Source: an uncultured Pseudomonadota bacterium (GTDB lineage Bacteria; Myxococcota_A; Bradymonadia; Bradymonadales; GCA-2716585). From it: DNA of 42,122 bases. The translations under genes and the position numbers were made by a program. Shown here piece after piece: positions 1 to 9,082 of the stretch. Every line of letters begins with the position of its first letter. The stretch's first letter is position 1. The stretch is taken from positions 1 to 42,122 of the forward strand of contig CAKZKQ010000053.1 of NCBI GenBank assembly GCA_937123825.1, given 5' to 3'. The notes under the pieces were generated by a model. That model worked only from the letters and a program-made list of their open reading frames with translations. It had not been told where the DNA came from and made no database searches.

Positions 1-1
1 G

Positions 2-688
2 GTGGGGTGCGGGTTTGCGCTGGGGACGGCGCTGCTGACCTACCTGTGGCGTTTGGCGGCGATGGTGATGATCGTGCGTCAGTGGGGATGGGTCAGCACC
101 AGGGTGCGTCTGGGGGCGCTGGAGATGGGCTCGGGCTCGGAGCATACGCTGTCCTGGGCAGCGGTGGTGGCGGCGGTGCTCTCGTTGGCGCTGGCGTGGC
201 GCGCGATCCAGATCGGCCTGGAGCTTTATTTGCTGCGCCGAGGCCCCGAGCCTTCGTCCCAAGAACTGGTGCCATGGCGGACGTCGTTGCTTTCGCGCGC
301 GCTCGCCGAGGACCTTTGGTGGAACCTGCCGCTGCTCTTCTTCCTGATGTTGATCTGGGATGCGCCGCTGGGCCCGGTCTTTGTGGGCTGCGCGGCGCTG
401 GCGATGGGCGGGCTGGTGCGCGTGGCCAGAGGGCTCTTCTTTGCGCTGTGCAAGCTGCCGATTCGACTGCTCGATGGGTTCTTTGGGACGTTGCACAAAG
501 ACCATGTGGAGTCGGATCACGGCCAGAACCAGCGCTTTGTGCGCGATGAGTTGACCCAACTCAACCCCGTCCTTCACACGCTCAACGATCCGCCCTGGTA
601 TTTGTGGGCGGACTGGCTCCTCAGGGCCCGGTTTGCGCCCTTGCTGGTGGTGTGGTGGGGGGCTTCGTTGCTGGGTGTGGGCGGTTGA
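2..688 (+). CDS. Membrane protein, 5' end probably outside window
   Basis: The reading frame is open to the left edge, so the GTG at position 2 need not be the true start. The 228 visible residues are strongly hydrophobic, with about five likely membrane segments (roughly residues 5-25, 50-72, 108-122, 125-147 and 212-226) and a charged region around 165-190. I do not recognise a family. It ends 30 bases before the Ser/Thr kinase gene on the same strand, so the two may be cotranscribed. The gene is real judging by clean coding character and its tight spacing to the next gene; its function is unknown. Confidence 0.6.
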   Translation: MGCGFALGTALLTYLWRLAAMVMIVRQWGWVSTRVRLGALEMGSGSEHTLSWAAVVAAVLSLALAWRAIQIGLELYLLRRGPEPSSQELVPWRTSLLSRALAEDLWWNLPLLFFLMLIWDAPLGPVFVGCAALAMGGLVRVARGLFFALCKLPIRLLDGFFGTLHKDHVESDHGQNQRFVRDELTQLNPVLHTLNDPPWYLWADWLLRARFAPLLVVWWGASLLGVGG

Positions 689-718
689 GCACGCTGGGGT
701 GTTGGAGGGATTGAGGGG

Positions 719-2860
719 ATGTCCGAGGGCCAAAGGCAGCAGGGCGGTGTCTTGTCTGTCGGTCAACTCATCGACGGTCAATACGAGGTCACCGGGGCAC
801 TGGGGCGCGGCGGCTTTGGTGTGGTCTACGAGGGCATTCAGCGCCCCATCGGCCGGGCGGTCGCGATCAAGGTCCTGGCGCGGGCGACGTCGTTGGATCG
901 GGAGCGTTTTTTGCGCGAGGCCCGCGTGGCGGCGCTCATTGACCACCCCGGCGTGGTGACGGTCCACGGCTACGGCGCCCTCGACGACGGCCGCCCCTAT
1001 CTGGTCATGGAGCGCCTCCAGGGCCACAACCTCGCCCAGGAACTGGCAGGCTCGGGTGCGATGGCGCCCCAGCGGGCGTTGCCGCTCTTCTCTCAGTGTC
1101 TCGAAGCCCTGGCTGAAGCCCACAAAAAGGGGATCGTCCACAAGGACTTAAAGCCCTCCAACCTCTTTCTGGCCTACCCCAACCAACCCCGTGAGCGGCT
1201 CGTGCTCCTTGATTTTGGCATCGCGCGCCAGATTCAGGCCGAACCCGGCAGTCCTGAGCCTGCGCTGCGCCTGACGGCCACAGGGGACTTCATCGGCACG
1301 CCGCAGTACATGCCCATGGAGTACTACGAGTCACAAACGGTGACGCCAGCGTTGGACGTCTACCAGATGGGCCTCATCCTGGTGGAGGCGCTGACCGGCC
1401 AGGCGGTGATTCAGGGGCATTCGCCCTACCAGTGCATGTATCTGGTGGGGCGCGAGCGCTTGCCGTTGCCCGAAGCCATCGCGGACCACCCTCACCTTGG
1501 CCCGATCATCGGGCGAGCGCTGGCGCGCCATCACGCCGACCGTTTTGCCGACGCGGGGGCATTTTTGGCGGCCTTGAGCGGCGTCTCTGGGCGTCTGTCG
1601 TCGCTCGACACCGCGGCGTTGGGCGCGGTGGCCATGCCTTTGTTGCAAGGATCGCCTCCGCCGCGCCCTTCGCAGCGCCGCTGGCATTATGATGGGCCTG
1701 CCGAAGTGGCCCAGGTCAGCCGTGAGCAGCTTTTGGAGTGTGTGTTGATGGCCCCCGAGGCCGAGCACATGGTCTGGGCCGAGGGTTTTGAGGACTGGCG
1801 CCACTGGACCCAGGTCCCCTACCTGAAGCGGTTCATCGGACAGCACCTTGAGGGCCGCGCTGTGGCCGCCGAGGCCTCCTGGGGCAGCGAAGGGCAGGGG
1901 GATCTGGAGGCGCAGGCCAAATGGTTTTCGCGGCGCGCTGAGGAGGGCGACGTTGAGGCCATGTTTCAGTTGGCCAACGTGACCTTTGAAGGGCAAGGCG
2001 TGGCCAGAGATGACGCGGCTGCGGCGGCGCTTTATCGCAAGGCGGCGCTTGCGGGGCACAGCGCGGCGCAATATGCGCTCGGTTGGATGCACCAGCAGGG
2101 CCGGGGCGTGGTGCGCGATGTGCACAGCGCCGTGGTGTGGTTTCGGCGCGCGGCGAGCGCGGGCCATGTGTGGGCGCAGCACAACCTTGGGGCGGCTTTT
2201 CTGGGCGGTGAGGGGGTGGTGCAGGACGATGGACAGGCGCGGGTCTGGTATCAGGCCGCCGCCGAGCAGGGTTTGGCCGCCGCGCAGTACAGTTTGGGCT
2301 GGTTGTACCAGCAGGGCAGGGGTGTGGAGGCGGACGACGCGCAGGCGATGGCCTGGTTTGTCCGAGCGGCGCAGGCCGGGCACGCCGACGCGCTCTACAG
2401 CATGGGGTGGCACGCCTTTGTGGGTCGTGGAACGGCGCGCGACCTGGTGGTGGCGCAGCATTGGTTTGAGCGCGGCGCTGAGGCGGGCCACAAGTGGTCG
2501 CGCAACGATCTGGCCTGGATCCTGGCCACCAGCCCCGATGACGCCCAGCGCGATGGGGCCAGGGCGGCGGCGTTGGCCACCGCGCTCGATGAGGAGCACC
2601 CCGACGATCCCGTGTTGATGGACACCTTGGCGGCGGCGTTGGCCGAGCTGGGGGATTTTGAGGCGGCGGTGGCAACCCAGGAGCGCGCCATTGCGCTGTG
2701 GACGCCGGTCTCGGAGGGGGTGGACGGTGAACTGGAGGCCTACCGCGAGCGGTTGGAGGCTTACAGGGCAGGGGCGGCTTGGAGGGCGCGGCCCGAGGCG
2801 TCGTCCAAGGCAGCCGATGCTTTGCCGGCGAGCATCCCGCAGGCCGAGTCTTCGGACTGA
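719..2860 (+). CDS. Ser/Thr protein kinase with GYF_2-like domain and Sel1 repeats
   Basis: This 713-residue protein starts with a Hanks-type kinase domain (about 22-285). It has a glycine loop GRGGFGVVYEG, the VAIK lysine at K51, a catalytic loop HKDLKPSN (H141-D143; Lys replaces the usual Arg of HRD) and DFG at 165-167. At about 321-373 is a GYF_2-like segment (WHYDGP ... MVWAEGFEDW), a module that commonly sits beside membrane or signalling domains. From about 400 to 610 there are five to six Sel1-type repeats (the AxxxGxxxAxxxLG pattern with QGRGV turns). A TPR-like helical end follows. No transmembrane segment is seen, so it is probably cytoplasmic, with the repeats serving as a protein-binding scaffold. 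The ATG is preceded by purine-rich GGAGGGATTGAGGGG. The last 100 bases overlap the convergent rlmN-type gene. Substrates are unknown. Confidence 0.9.
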   Translation: MSEGQRQQGGVLSVGQLIDGQYEVTGALGRGGFGVVYEGIQRPIGRAVAIKVLARATSLDRERFLREARVAALIDHPGVVTVHGYGALDDGRPYLVMERLQGHNLAQELAGSGAMAPQRALPLFSQCLEALAEAHKKGIVHKDLKPSNLFLAYPNQPRERLVLLDFGIARQIQAEPGSPEPALRLTATGDFIGTPQYMPMEYYESQTVTPALDVYQMGLILVEALTGQAVIQGHSPYQCMYLVGRERLPLPEAIADHPHLGPIIGRALARHHADRFADAGAFLAALSGVSGRLSSLDTAALGAVAMPLLQGSPPPRPSQRRWHYDGPAEVAQVSREQLLECVLMAPEAEHMVWAEGFEDWRHWTQVPYLKRFIGQHLEGRAVAAEASWGSEGQGDLEAQAKWFSRRAEEGDVEAMFQLANVTFEGQGVARDDAAAAALYRKAALAGHSAAQYALGWMHQQGRGVVRDVHSAVVWFRRAASAGHVWAQHNLGAAFLGGEGVVQDDGQARVWYQAAAEQGLAAAQYSLGWLYQQGRGVEADDAQAMAWFVRAAQAGHADALYSMGWHAFVGRGTARDLVVAQHWFERGAEAGHKWSRNDLAWILATSPDDAQRDGARAAALATALDEEHPDDPVLMDTLAAALAELGDFEAAVATQERAIALWTPVSEGVDGELEAYRERLEAYRAGAAWRARPEASSKAADALPASIPQAESSD

Positions 2861-3858
2861 CCGACCGAGTAACGCCTGACGATGGGCATCCCCAGGATCT
2901 GGAGGGCGTCCATGAAGGCGTTGCGCTCGGCGTCGGTGGCGCGCCGGTAGCCATCGGGGCGGCTGTCGTTGATGTCGATGAGGTTCAGCCGAAGCGGGAT
3001 GCCTGCGAAGGTGGTTTTGAGCGCCTCGACCTCGTCCTGTCCGTGGTTGACCCCGCCCATCAGGACCCAGGCGAGCGTGGCGCGCCGCCCTGTGGCTTGC
3101 GTGCGCGCTTTGAGGGCCTGGGCAAGCTGGGCCACCTTCCATCGCCCCGCCACGGGCATCATCCGGGCGCGTTTTTCATCGATGGCGCTGGTCAGAGAGA
3201 CGATCAGCCGGTACTTGTGCCCCTCTTTGGTGAACTGCTCAATCCTGGGGATGAGCCCCACCGTGGAGATGGTGATGGATTTTTGAGCCACGCGCCCTCC
3301 ACAAGGGTGGGAGAGGACGGCGGCGGCCTGCAAGACCGCGTCGTAGTTGTGAAAGGGTTCGCCCTGGCCCATGAAGACTGCCCCGCTGACCCTGCCGGGG
3401 GCCTCGTCGCGCACGGCGCAGAAGGCCCCGACGATTTCGGCGGCGGTGAGGTTGCGCAGCAGCCCCAGGCGCCCGGTGGCGCAAAAGTCGCACTTCATGG
3501 CGCAGCCTGCCTGGGAAGAGAGGCAGACCGAAAAGTGGTTTTCTTTGTGGAGCGGGATGCGCACCGTCTCAAAGATCTTGCCGTCGTGTGCTTCAAAGAG
3601 GTACCGCACGCTGTGATCGATGGGGTCGGTGACGCGCTCCAGCACGCGGGGTCTGTGTGCGGTGGTCAGTGTCCCCAGGGCGTCGCGCACGCGGCGCGGG
3701 ACGGGCTTGGGCATCTGGTCAAAGTCCAGCCTTCCCTGGGAGATGGCCCAGCCCATCAGGCGCCGGGTTTCGGCGTCGGTGACGGTGACACCGTTTTGGC
3801 GCAGGTGCGCGGCCAGGTCTGGGGGGGTCAGTCCGTGGAGGTCTACGGTGGTGTTCAT
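2761..3858 (-). CDS. rlmN: RlmN-family radical SAM rRNA/tRNA adenine-C2 methyltransferase
   Basis: The 365-residue protein has the radical SAM cluster motif C119-x3-C123-x2-C126 (CAMKCDFC), the MGQGEP motif at 163-168 that contacts SAM, and a C-terminal SEDSACGML segment. Its C340 matches the cysteine that is transiently methylated in RlmN enzymes. Family members transfer methyl to C2 of A2503 in 23S rRNA and A37 of some tRNAs. Length fits the family (about 350-385). I chose the ATG at 3858 because the N-terminus then begins just before the usual DLHGLTPPDL segment; the frame stays open upstream but is unlike the family. RlmN, Cfr and RlmN-like paralogues share these motifs, so the exact target is inferred. 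The codon for C340 lies inside the tail of the convergent kinase gene. Confidence 0.9.
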   Translation of the reverse strand: MNTTVDLHGLTPPDLAAHLRQNGVTVTDAETRRLMGWAISQGRLDFDQMPKPVPRRVRDALGTLTTAHRPRVLERVTDPIDHSVRYLFEAHDGKIFETVRIPLHKENHFSVCLSSQAGCAMKCDFCATGRLGLLRNLTAAEIVGAFCAVRDEAPGRVSGAVFMGQGEPFHNYDAVLQAAAVLSHPCGGRVAQKSITISTVGLIPRIEQFTKEGHKYRLIVSLTSAIDEKRARMMPVAGRWKVAQLAQALKARTQATGRRATLAWVLMGGVNHGQDEVEALKTTFAGIPLRLNLIDINDSRPDGYRRATDAERNAFMDALQILGMPIVRRYSVGQSEDSACGMLAGKASAALDDASGRALQAAPAL

Positions 3859-4029
3859 GGGCGCTGCGCTCCTGGTTGGCCGCCGTTTGGGGGCCAGTGA
3901 TTGGACGGTTCTACCGTCGACGCGCGGTGCGGGCAATGCCCACGCAGGTGGCCAAATCTCTGTGGTGTCTGGCCAGTGGTGGTACACTGTGGTTGTGGCG
4001 CCGATGGAGAGCGTTGTGAGGGTGGTGCG

Positions 4030-5130
4030 ATGAGGTGGTTGCGCGGCGATGTTTGGGTGGCGTTTGGGGTGGTGCTGGCGGCGTGGGGGTGTGGGCAGGA
4101 CTCCAACACCAAGCCCGCCAGCGTACGCCCGATCGAGCCCGTGGTGACGGTGGCGCGGCCCAAGCCCATTGTGGCGCTGCCGCCGACCGAAGAGATTTTG
4201 GAGCAGGTCCCCGCGGGGCCCGAGGTGACGGCGGCGGTGGCGGCGGCCACGCACGGGCTTGACCTCTCGCGGCGGCGCGCGATGCCCGAGCGTTGGTCTT
4301 GCTCGGACGCCGAACGCAAGGCGCTGGCCAAGGACGCCAACCACAAGCGCCTTAAGCGCAACAGCGATCGTCTGGCCGAGGAGCGCTGGGAGGGCTCGGC
4401 GCTCTTGCGGGCGCGGGTGGGCCAGGACACCAAATACTGGCAGCGGATCCGCTGGGCCTACATGCTGCGCGGCATCTGTGATCCAGAGGCGTTTGTGACG
4501 GACGCCATCGTCGAGACGACCTTTTTGGACCAGAACCTGCGGGTCAGCGTGCAGGTGGCCCCCATGCTGCGCGGGATCGAGCGTCGGTTGGCGGCCTCAC
4601 AAGGGGGCTTGCCAGAGTTTGAGTGGCTGGGGGCGTTTGCGGCGCGCACGGTGCGCGGCCCGTTCAAGGCCTCCAAGCGCCTTTCCAACCACGCCTTTGG
4701 TCTGGCGATCGACTTTGAGCCCGTCAGCAACCCCTACCTCTCCAAGCGCGAGTTGGCGGTGATTGAGGAAATCAGCGGGGTGAAGATCAAGCGCCAGAGT
4801 TCCATCAGCGCCGCCGACCGCTGGGACAACTTCAAAGAGGCCGAGACCGCCTTTTTGAAGAAGGTGGGGCCTTGGTTGACCAAAATCGACCGTCAGATCG
4901 CCGCAGCGGGCCGCTCCAGAGGCCGCGTCAAACGCCTCAAGAAGCAGAAAAAGCGCGTCACGGGCAGCCGAAACCTCAAGCGGGCCATGGAGCGTGGCGG
5001 GTTTTTGGGTGTGCCGCGCCACTTTGCCATCCTCATGGAGGATGCGGGCCTGACGTGGTGCACGGACTTTGGCCCCGGCGCAGATTTGATGCACTTTGAG
5101 CTGCGCCGAGGGCCTGCGCGGCGTCGTTGA
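4030..5130 (+). CDS. M15-type (VanY/endolysin-like) peptidase lipoprotein
   Basis: This 366-residue protein has a short basic N-terminus, a hydrophobic stretch and a Cys at 21, suggesting a lipoprotein, although the lipobox (AAWGC) is weak. A proline- and charge-rich linker follows. The C-terminal half carries the M15 zinc-site pattern: LSNHAFGLAID gives H221 and D228, and DLMHFEL gives D352 and H355. Families with this pattern cut D-Ala or L-Ala/D-Glu bonds in peptidoglycan stems. A basic insertion (about 295-320) lies between the two halves of the site. The ATG at 4030 is chosen because the signal-like segment follows at once; the frame is open to 3901. It resembles the peptidase at 20859-21794 in plan. 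A role in wall turnover is inferred. Confidence 0.8.
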   Translation: MRWLRGDVWVAFGVVLAAWGCGQDSNTKPASVRPIEPVVTVARPKPIVALPPTEEILEQVPAGPEVTAAVAAATHGLDLSRRRAMPERWSCSDAERKALAKDANHKRLKRNSDRLAEERWEGSALLRARVGQDTKYWQRIRWAYMLRGICDPEAFVTDAIVETTFLDQNLRVSVQVAPMLRGIERRLAASQGGLPEFEWLGAFAARTVRGPFKASKRLSNHAFGLAIDFEPVSNPYLSKRELAVIEEISGVKIKRQSSISAADRWDNFKEAETAFLKKVGPWLTKIDRQIAAAGRSRGRVKRLKKQKKRVTGSRNLKRAMERGGFLGVPRHFAILMEDAGLTWCTDFGPGADLMHFELRRGPARRR

Positions 5131-5486
5131 TGACGCACCTGGGCCGCGTGTGCGACTCTTCTTGAGCCCGTTTGTGATCCTTGGGGCCTTTTTCTATGGA
5201 AGCCCGTGTTGGTCGATGCGCACTGTCCGTGTCTTGCCCCTGGAAGGGCATTCAGGTAGGCTGTGGGTGCGAATTCTCTGGCCACAAGCCGATTCTGTGA
5301 TCCACTAGGGCGTGTTTGCAAAATGGGAGAATTTGCAAACACGCCCTGAGAGGCATCAGAGTCCACCCAACTTTGGGGAGGCCGCAGAACCCATCAGGAA
5401 TCTGCAACCCTGCTCAGGCATCTTTGAGACTGTTGTTCCATGCCAGGGTCGATGTTGCCGTGCTACGTCATAGACAGGATGTCCCC
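5131..5486. other. Intergenic stretch with one perfect hairpin
   Basis: Between the M15-type peptidase gene and the MopE-type repeat gene lie 356 bases with no convincing gene. The frame of the downstream gene is open from 5316, but that extension lacks signal-peptide or domain character and begins inside the inverted repeat. The only clear structure is the 41-base hairpin at 5307-5347. I see no good promoter match. Confidence 0.6.
5307..5347. repeat. Perfect 16-bp inverted repeat (hairpin)
   Basis: The arms AGGGCGTGTTTGCAAA (5307-5322) and its exact reverse complement (5332-5347) flank a 9-base loop. No T-run follows on either strand, so it is not a textbook intrinsic terminator. The sequence GGGCGTGTTTGCAAA looks like an insertion-sequence terminal repeat, and the pair could be what is left of a collapsed element. 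That reading is inference. Confidence 0.8.
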
Positions 5487-8400
5487 ATGATCGCCAATCG
5501 TCGGATACATGCAGCCGCCGTTGTCTTGAGTTTGATGCTGTGGTCAAGCATCGCTGGAGCCCAGACCATTGTGGAGCTGGGGCTCTCGGTGGAGCGGACT
5601 CTGCTGAACATTCCCTCTCCGGGGCCAACGGGGATGGACATCGACCCTGACACGGGGGACGTCTATTTTCTGGCGGTCAACGGCGCGCGGCTCTCGGCGC
5701 TGCGGACCAATGACGCGATTGAGACCGTGGCGCAGAATATCGGGCCGTTTGGCGGCACCGAGGCCGATCTGCGCATCGGTCCTGACGGCTTCATTCACTT
5801 GATGGGCCTGGGCGAGCTTGGTTTGACGCCGCTGGAGCGGTTTTCGCTTGATGGTGAGCGCCAGGAGATCGTCTACCGGGTCATCGCCGAGCCGTACTCT
5901 GGGTTTGGGCTGGCGTTTGATTGCCAGGGGCAGCTCTTTTTGAGCGACAACAGCTCAGAGCTGTATCGGATTGGCAACGACGGCTTCCTGGGGATCTTTT
6001 CGGAAGGGTGGAACGACATCGACGAGATCGAGCGCGGCCCCGACAACACCCTCTTTGTCCATCACAACGAGCGCGACCGCGTGTACCTGGTGCAGCCCGA
6101 CGGCAGCCGCTCGGTCTATGTCCAGGGGCTGAGCAACATCACCACCGGCACCTACGACTGGGCCCAGGGCAACTATCTGGTGGCCGATACCCAGGCCGGG
6201 ATCATCTACCGTCTGCGCGACGCCAACCAGGACAACGTCATCGCCAACCCCGGCGAGATCACCGTGGTGGCCCGGGATCTGGGTCAGATTGGGGACATTG
6301 TCTGGGGCCGGTCGTCCAACGGCCCTCAGGTCTTCTCGCTCTACGTGGGCAACCCTTCGCTGGGCCGCATCATCGAAATCACTGGCTTTGCCGCGCCGCC
6401 CGGTGGGCGCATCAACTGCGGCAACCTCTTTGATGACGACGGCGACCGCTGGTGCGAGTTTGGCTTTGACGAAAACGGCGACGGCGACTGCGAAGACCCG
6501 TTTGAAGAGCAGCCGCGCGGCGACTGCAACGACGCCGACCCCGCCGTCAACCCCGACGCCACCGAGTTGTGTGACGAGATCGACAACGACTGCAACTTTG
6601 ACACCGCCGACGGCCTGGGCGACCCCCTCTTTGGACGCCCCTGCGACGGCGACGACGCCGACCTTTGCCTTGAGGGCCAGTTCTTCTGCGCCCGAGGCCT
6701 GGGGATGCGCTGCGATGACACCACCGGCGACATCGCCGACCTGTGCGACGGCTTTGACAACGACTGCAACCCCGACACGCCCGACGGCGCCGACTCCCCC
6801 GGCTTTGGTCAGGCCTGCGACGGCAACGACGCCGACCTGTGCGAAGAAGGGGTCCTGGGCTGCCAGGAAGGTGCCATCCGGTGCACCGACGACACCGACG
6901 ACACCCTGGACGTCTGCGACGGCCAAGACAACGACTGCAACCCGCAGACCCTCGACGGCTCTGGCGATCCTCGCCTTGACGTCCCCTGCGACGGCGACGA
7001 CCAGGATCTGTGCGCCGAGGGGGTCTTTTCCTGCCAGAACGGCGTCCCTTCGTGCAGCGACGATGACCAGAGCATCCCGGACCTGTGCGATGGTCAGGAC
7101 AACGACTGCAACCCCGACACGCCCGACGGCGCCGACGAACTCGAGTTTGGTCAGCCCTGCGACGGACCCGACCAGGATCGGTGTCTGGAGGGGCAACTCA
7201 TCTGCGCGGGCGCCGAGATGGTCTGTGATGACGCCACCGACAGCAGCGTGGACGTCTGCAACGGCATTGACGACGACTGCGACCCGCTGACGCCCGATGG
7301 TTTTGGTGAGGCAGGCTTTGGTCTGCCCTGCGACGGCAACGACAACGACGCCTGCGAGGACGGGGTCCTGTCTTGCAACGGCAACTCGCTGGTCTGCAGC
7401 GACGATGAACTCTCCGTGGTCGAGATCTGCAACGACACGTTGGACAACGACTGCGACGGCAACGCAGATGACCTGGACTTTGACTGCCGAGGCTCGCTCG
7501 ACCTCGATGAGGACGGCTTCTGCCCCGACGGCGAAGACCTCAACGACGACGGCGACTGCACCGATCCTGGGGAGGATGAAGGGCGGCGTGATTGCAACGA
7601 CGTCTCTTCAAACATCAACCCCGACGCCGTGGAGATCTGCGACGACAACCAGGACAACGACTGCGATGATGCGCAAGACCTCGATGACGTCGATTGCGAG
7701 CGCGTGTTGGACTTGGACAACGACGGTTTCTGCGGCGAAGGCACCGACAACAACGACGACGGCGATTGCCTTGATGAAGGCGAGCAGGAAGAGGGCAGCG
7801 ACTGCGATGAGGAGAGCCCGCGGGTCAACTCTGCGGCTGTGGAGTTGTGCGATGACGAGATCGACAACGACTGCGACGGCGCTGTTGACGCCCAAGATCC
7901 CGACTGCCCGCAGTTTGCCGACCGCGATGGTGACGGTTTCTGCCCGGCCGGGCGCGACAACAACGCCGATGGCGATTGCCTGGATGAAGGGGAAGACACC
8001 GAGGACAGCGACTGCGACGACACCGTGCCCGAGACCAACTCCGCGGCCATGGAGGTCTGCGGCGATGAGGTCGACAATGACTGCGACGGCGGCGCCGACG
8101 TGGACGATGAAGACTGCGCGCTGCTGGTCGATGATGATCAGGACGGTTTCTGTGAAGATGGTCAGGACGGCAACAGCGACGGCGACTGCTTTGATGAAGG
8201 TGAACGCCTTGCCCCCGGTCAGCCTGGTGACTGCAACGACGAAGACCCGGCCATTGCCCCCGACGCCGACGAAATCTGCGCCGATGAAGAGGACAACGAC
8301 TGCGACGAGACCATCGATGCCGAGGACGAAGACTGCCGCCAGGGCGTCGATGGCGATGGCGACGGGATCTGTCCGCTGGGTCAGGACAGCAACGGCGACG

Positions 8401-9002
8401 GCGACTGTCTGGACGCTGGCGAAGACACCGATGTGCGCGACTGCGACGACACCGCGCCCGAAATCTTTGAGGGCAACCCTGAGGTCTGCGGTGACGAGTT
8501 GGACAACGACTGTGATGAGGCCGTCGATGCCGAAGACGAAGACTGTTTTGACTTTGCCGACCGCGACACCGACGACTTCTGTCCTCAAGGCCGCGACCTG
8601 AACCGCGACGGCGACTGCCTGGACGAGGGAGAGGACAACGGCGATGTGGATTGCAACGACGACGAGATCTTCATCCACCCCGAAGCCAACGAGCGCTGTG
8701 ATGACGAGATCGACAACGACTGCGACGGGTTGACTGACCTGGAAGACACCGAAGACTGCCAGGCGCCCGCCGAGGACACCGATGAAGACGGCGTGCCCGA
8801 CGATGAGGACAACTGCCCGGCGGTGGCCAACCCCGACCAGAGCGACAGCGACAACAACAGCATCGGCGACGCTTGCGACAGCCCCGCCGATGACTCTTGC
8901 GGCTGCACCTCGGTGGATCACCGCCGCGAGCTGCCCGGCGGCCCCTGGCCGATCTTGCTCCTGTCGCTGGGGGCGATGCTGGTGGTGCGGCGTCGGCGTT
9001 AA
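5487..9002 (+). CDS. Exported MopE-type repeat protein with beta-propeller-like head and MYXO-CTERM-like tail
   Basis: The 1171-residue protein starts with a signal peptide (cleavage near SIAGA/QT, about residue 23). Residues about 30-305 look like an NHL/SMP-30-type beta-propeller, with repeated GPDG, LFLSDN and LVADTQ strands. From about 318 to 1090 run twelve Cys/Asp-rich repeats of the MopE metal-binding type. The first five have the form DNDCNPDTPDG and the last seven DNDCDGxxDxxDxDC. A thrombospondin type-3 segment follows (DTDEDGVPDDEDNCP), then a tail with CGC, a hydrophobic stretch and RRRR at the very end. That matches the MYXO-CTERM sorting signal seen in myxobacteria. The protein is therefore probably surface-anchored and binds calcium or copper. 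The ATG at 5487 is chosen because it begins the signal peptide. Confidence 0.85.
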   Translation: MIANRRIHAAAVVLSLMLWSSIAGAQTIVELGLSVERTLLNIPSPGPTGMDIDPDTGDVYFLAVNGARLSALRTNDAIETVAQNIGPFGGTEADLRIGPDGFIHLMGLGELGLTPLERFSLDGERQEIVYRVIAEPYSGFGLAFDCQGQLFLSDNSSELYRIGNDGFLGIFSEGWNDIDEIERGPDNTLFVHHNERDRVYLVQPDGSRSVYVQGLSNITTGTYDWAQGNYLVADTQAGIIYRLRDANQDNVIANPGEITVVARDLGQIGDIVWGRSSNGPQVFSLYVGNPSLGRIIEITGFAAPPGGRINCGNLFDDDGDRWCEFGFDENGDGDCEDPFEEQPRGDCNDADPAVNPDATELCDEIDNDCNFDTADGLGDPLFGRPCDGDDADLCLEGQFFCARGLGMRCDDTTGDIADLCDGFDNDCNPDTPDGADSPGFGQACDGNDADLCEEGVLGCQEGAIRCTDDTDDTLDVCDGQDNDCNPQTLDGSGDPRLDVPCDGDDQDLCAEGVFSCQNGVPSCSDDDQSIPDLCDGQDNDCNPDTPDGADELEFGQPCDGPDQDRCLEGQLICAGAEMVCDDATDSSVDVCNGIDDDCDPLTPDGFGEAGFGLPCDGNDNDACEDGVLSCNGNSLVCSDDELSVVEICNDTLDNDCDGNADDLDFDCRGSLDLDEDGFCPDGEDLNDDGDCTDPGEDEGRRDCNDVSSNINPDAVEICDDNQDNDCDDAQDLDDVDCERVLDLDNDGFCGEGTDNNDDGDCLDEGEQEEGSDCDEESPRVNSAAVELCDDEIDNDCDGAVDAQDPDCPQFADRDGDGFCPAGRDNNADGDCLDEGEDTEDSDCDDTVPETNSAAMEVCGDEVDNDCDGGADVDDEDCALLVDDDQDGFCEDGQDGNSDGDCFDEGERLAPGQPGDCNDEDPAIAPDADEICADEEDNDCDETIDAEDEDCRQGVDGDGDGICPLGQDSNGDGDCLDAGEDTDVRDCDDTAPEIFEGNPEVCGDELDNDCDEAVDAEDEDCFDFADRDTDDFCPQGRDLNRDGDCLDEGEDNGDVDCNDDEIFIHPEANERCDDEIDNDCDGLTDLEDTEDCQAPAEDTDEDGVPDDEDNCPAVANPDQSDSDNNSIGDACDSPADDSCGCTSVDHRRELPGGPWPILLLSLGAMLVVRRRR

Positions 9003-9082
9003 GCGACACTCCGCCCAATACCCAATCCAAGAAATGCGGTCGTCACAAAGTCAGTCGGGCGTTGGTCGTTTGGGATAAGACC

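Noticed and set aside
1331..3142. Long open frame on the minus strand across the kinase gene
   Set aside because: It is an antisense shadow of the GC-rich kinase gene, rich in Arg, Pro and His, without domains.
6341..8921. Several Ser-rich and Val-rich frames opposite or inside the MopE-type gene
   Set aside because: They arise from the Asp/Cys-rich repeats read in other frames.
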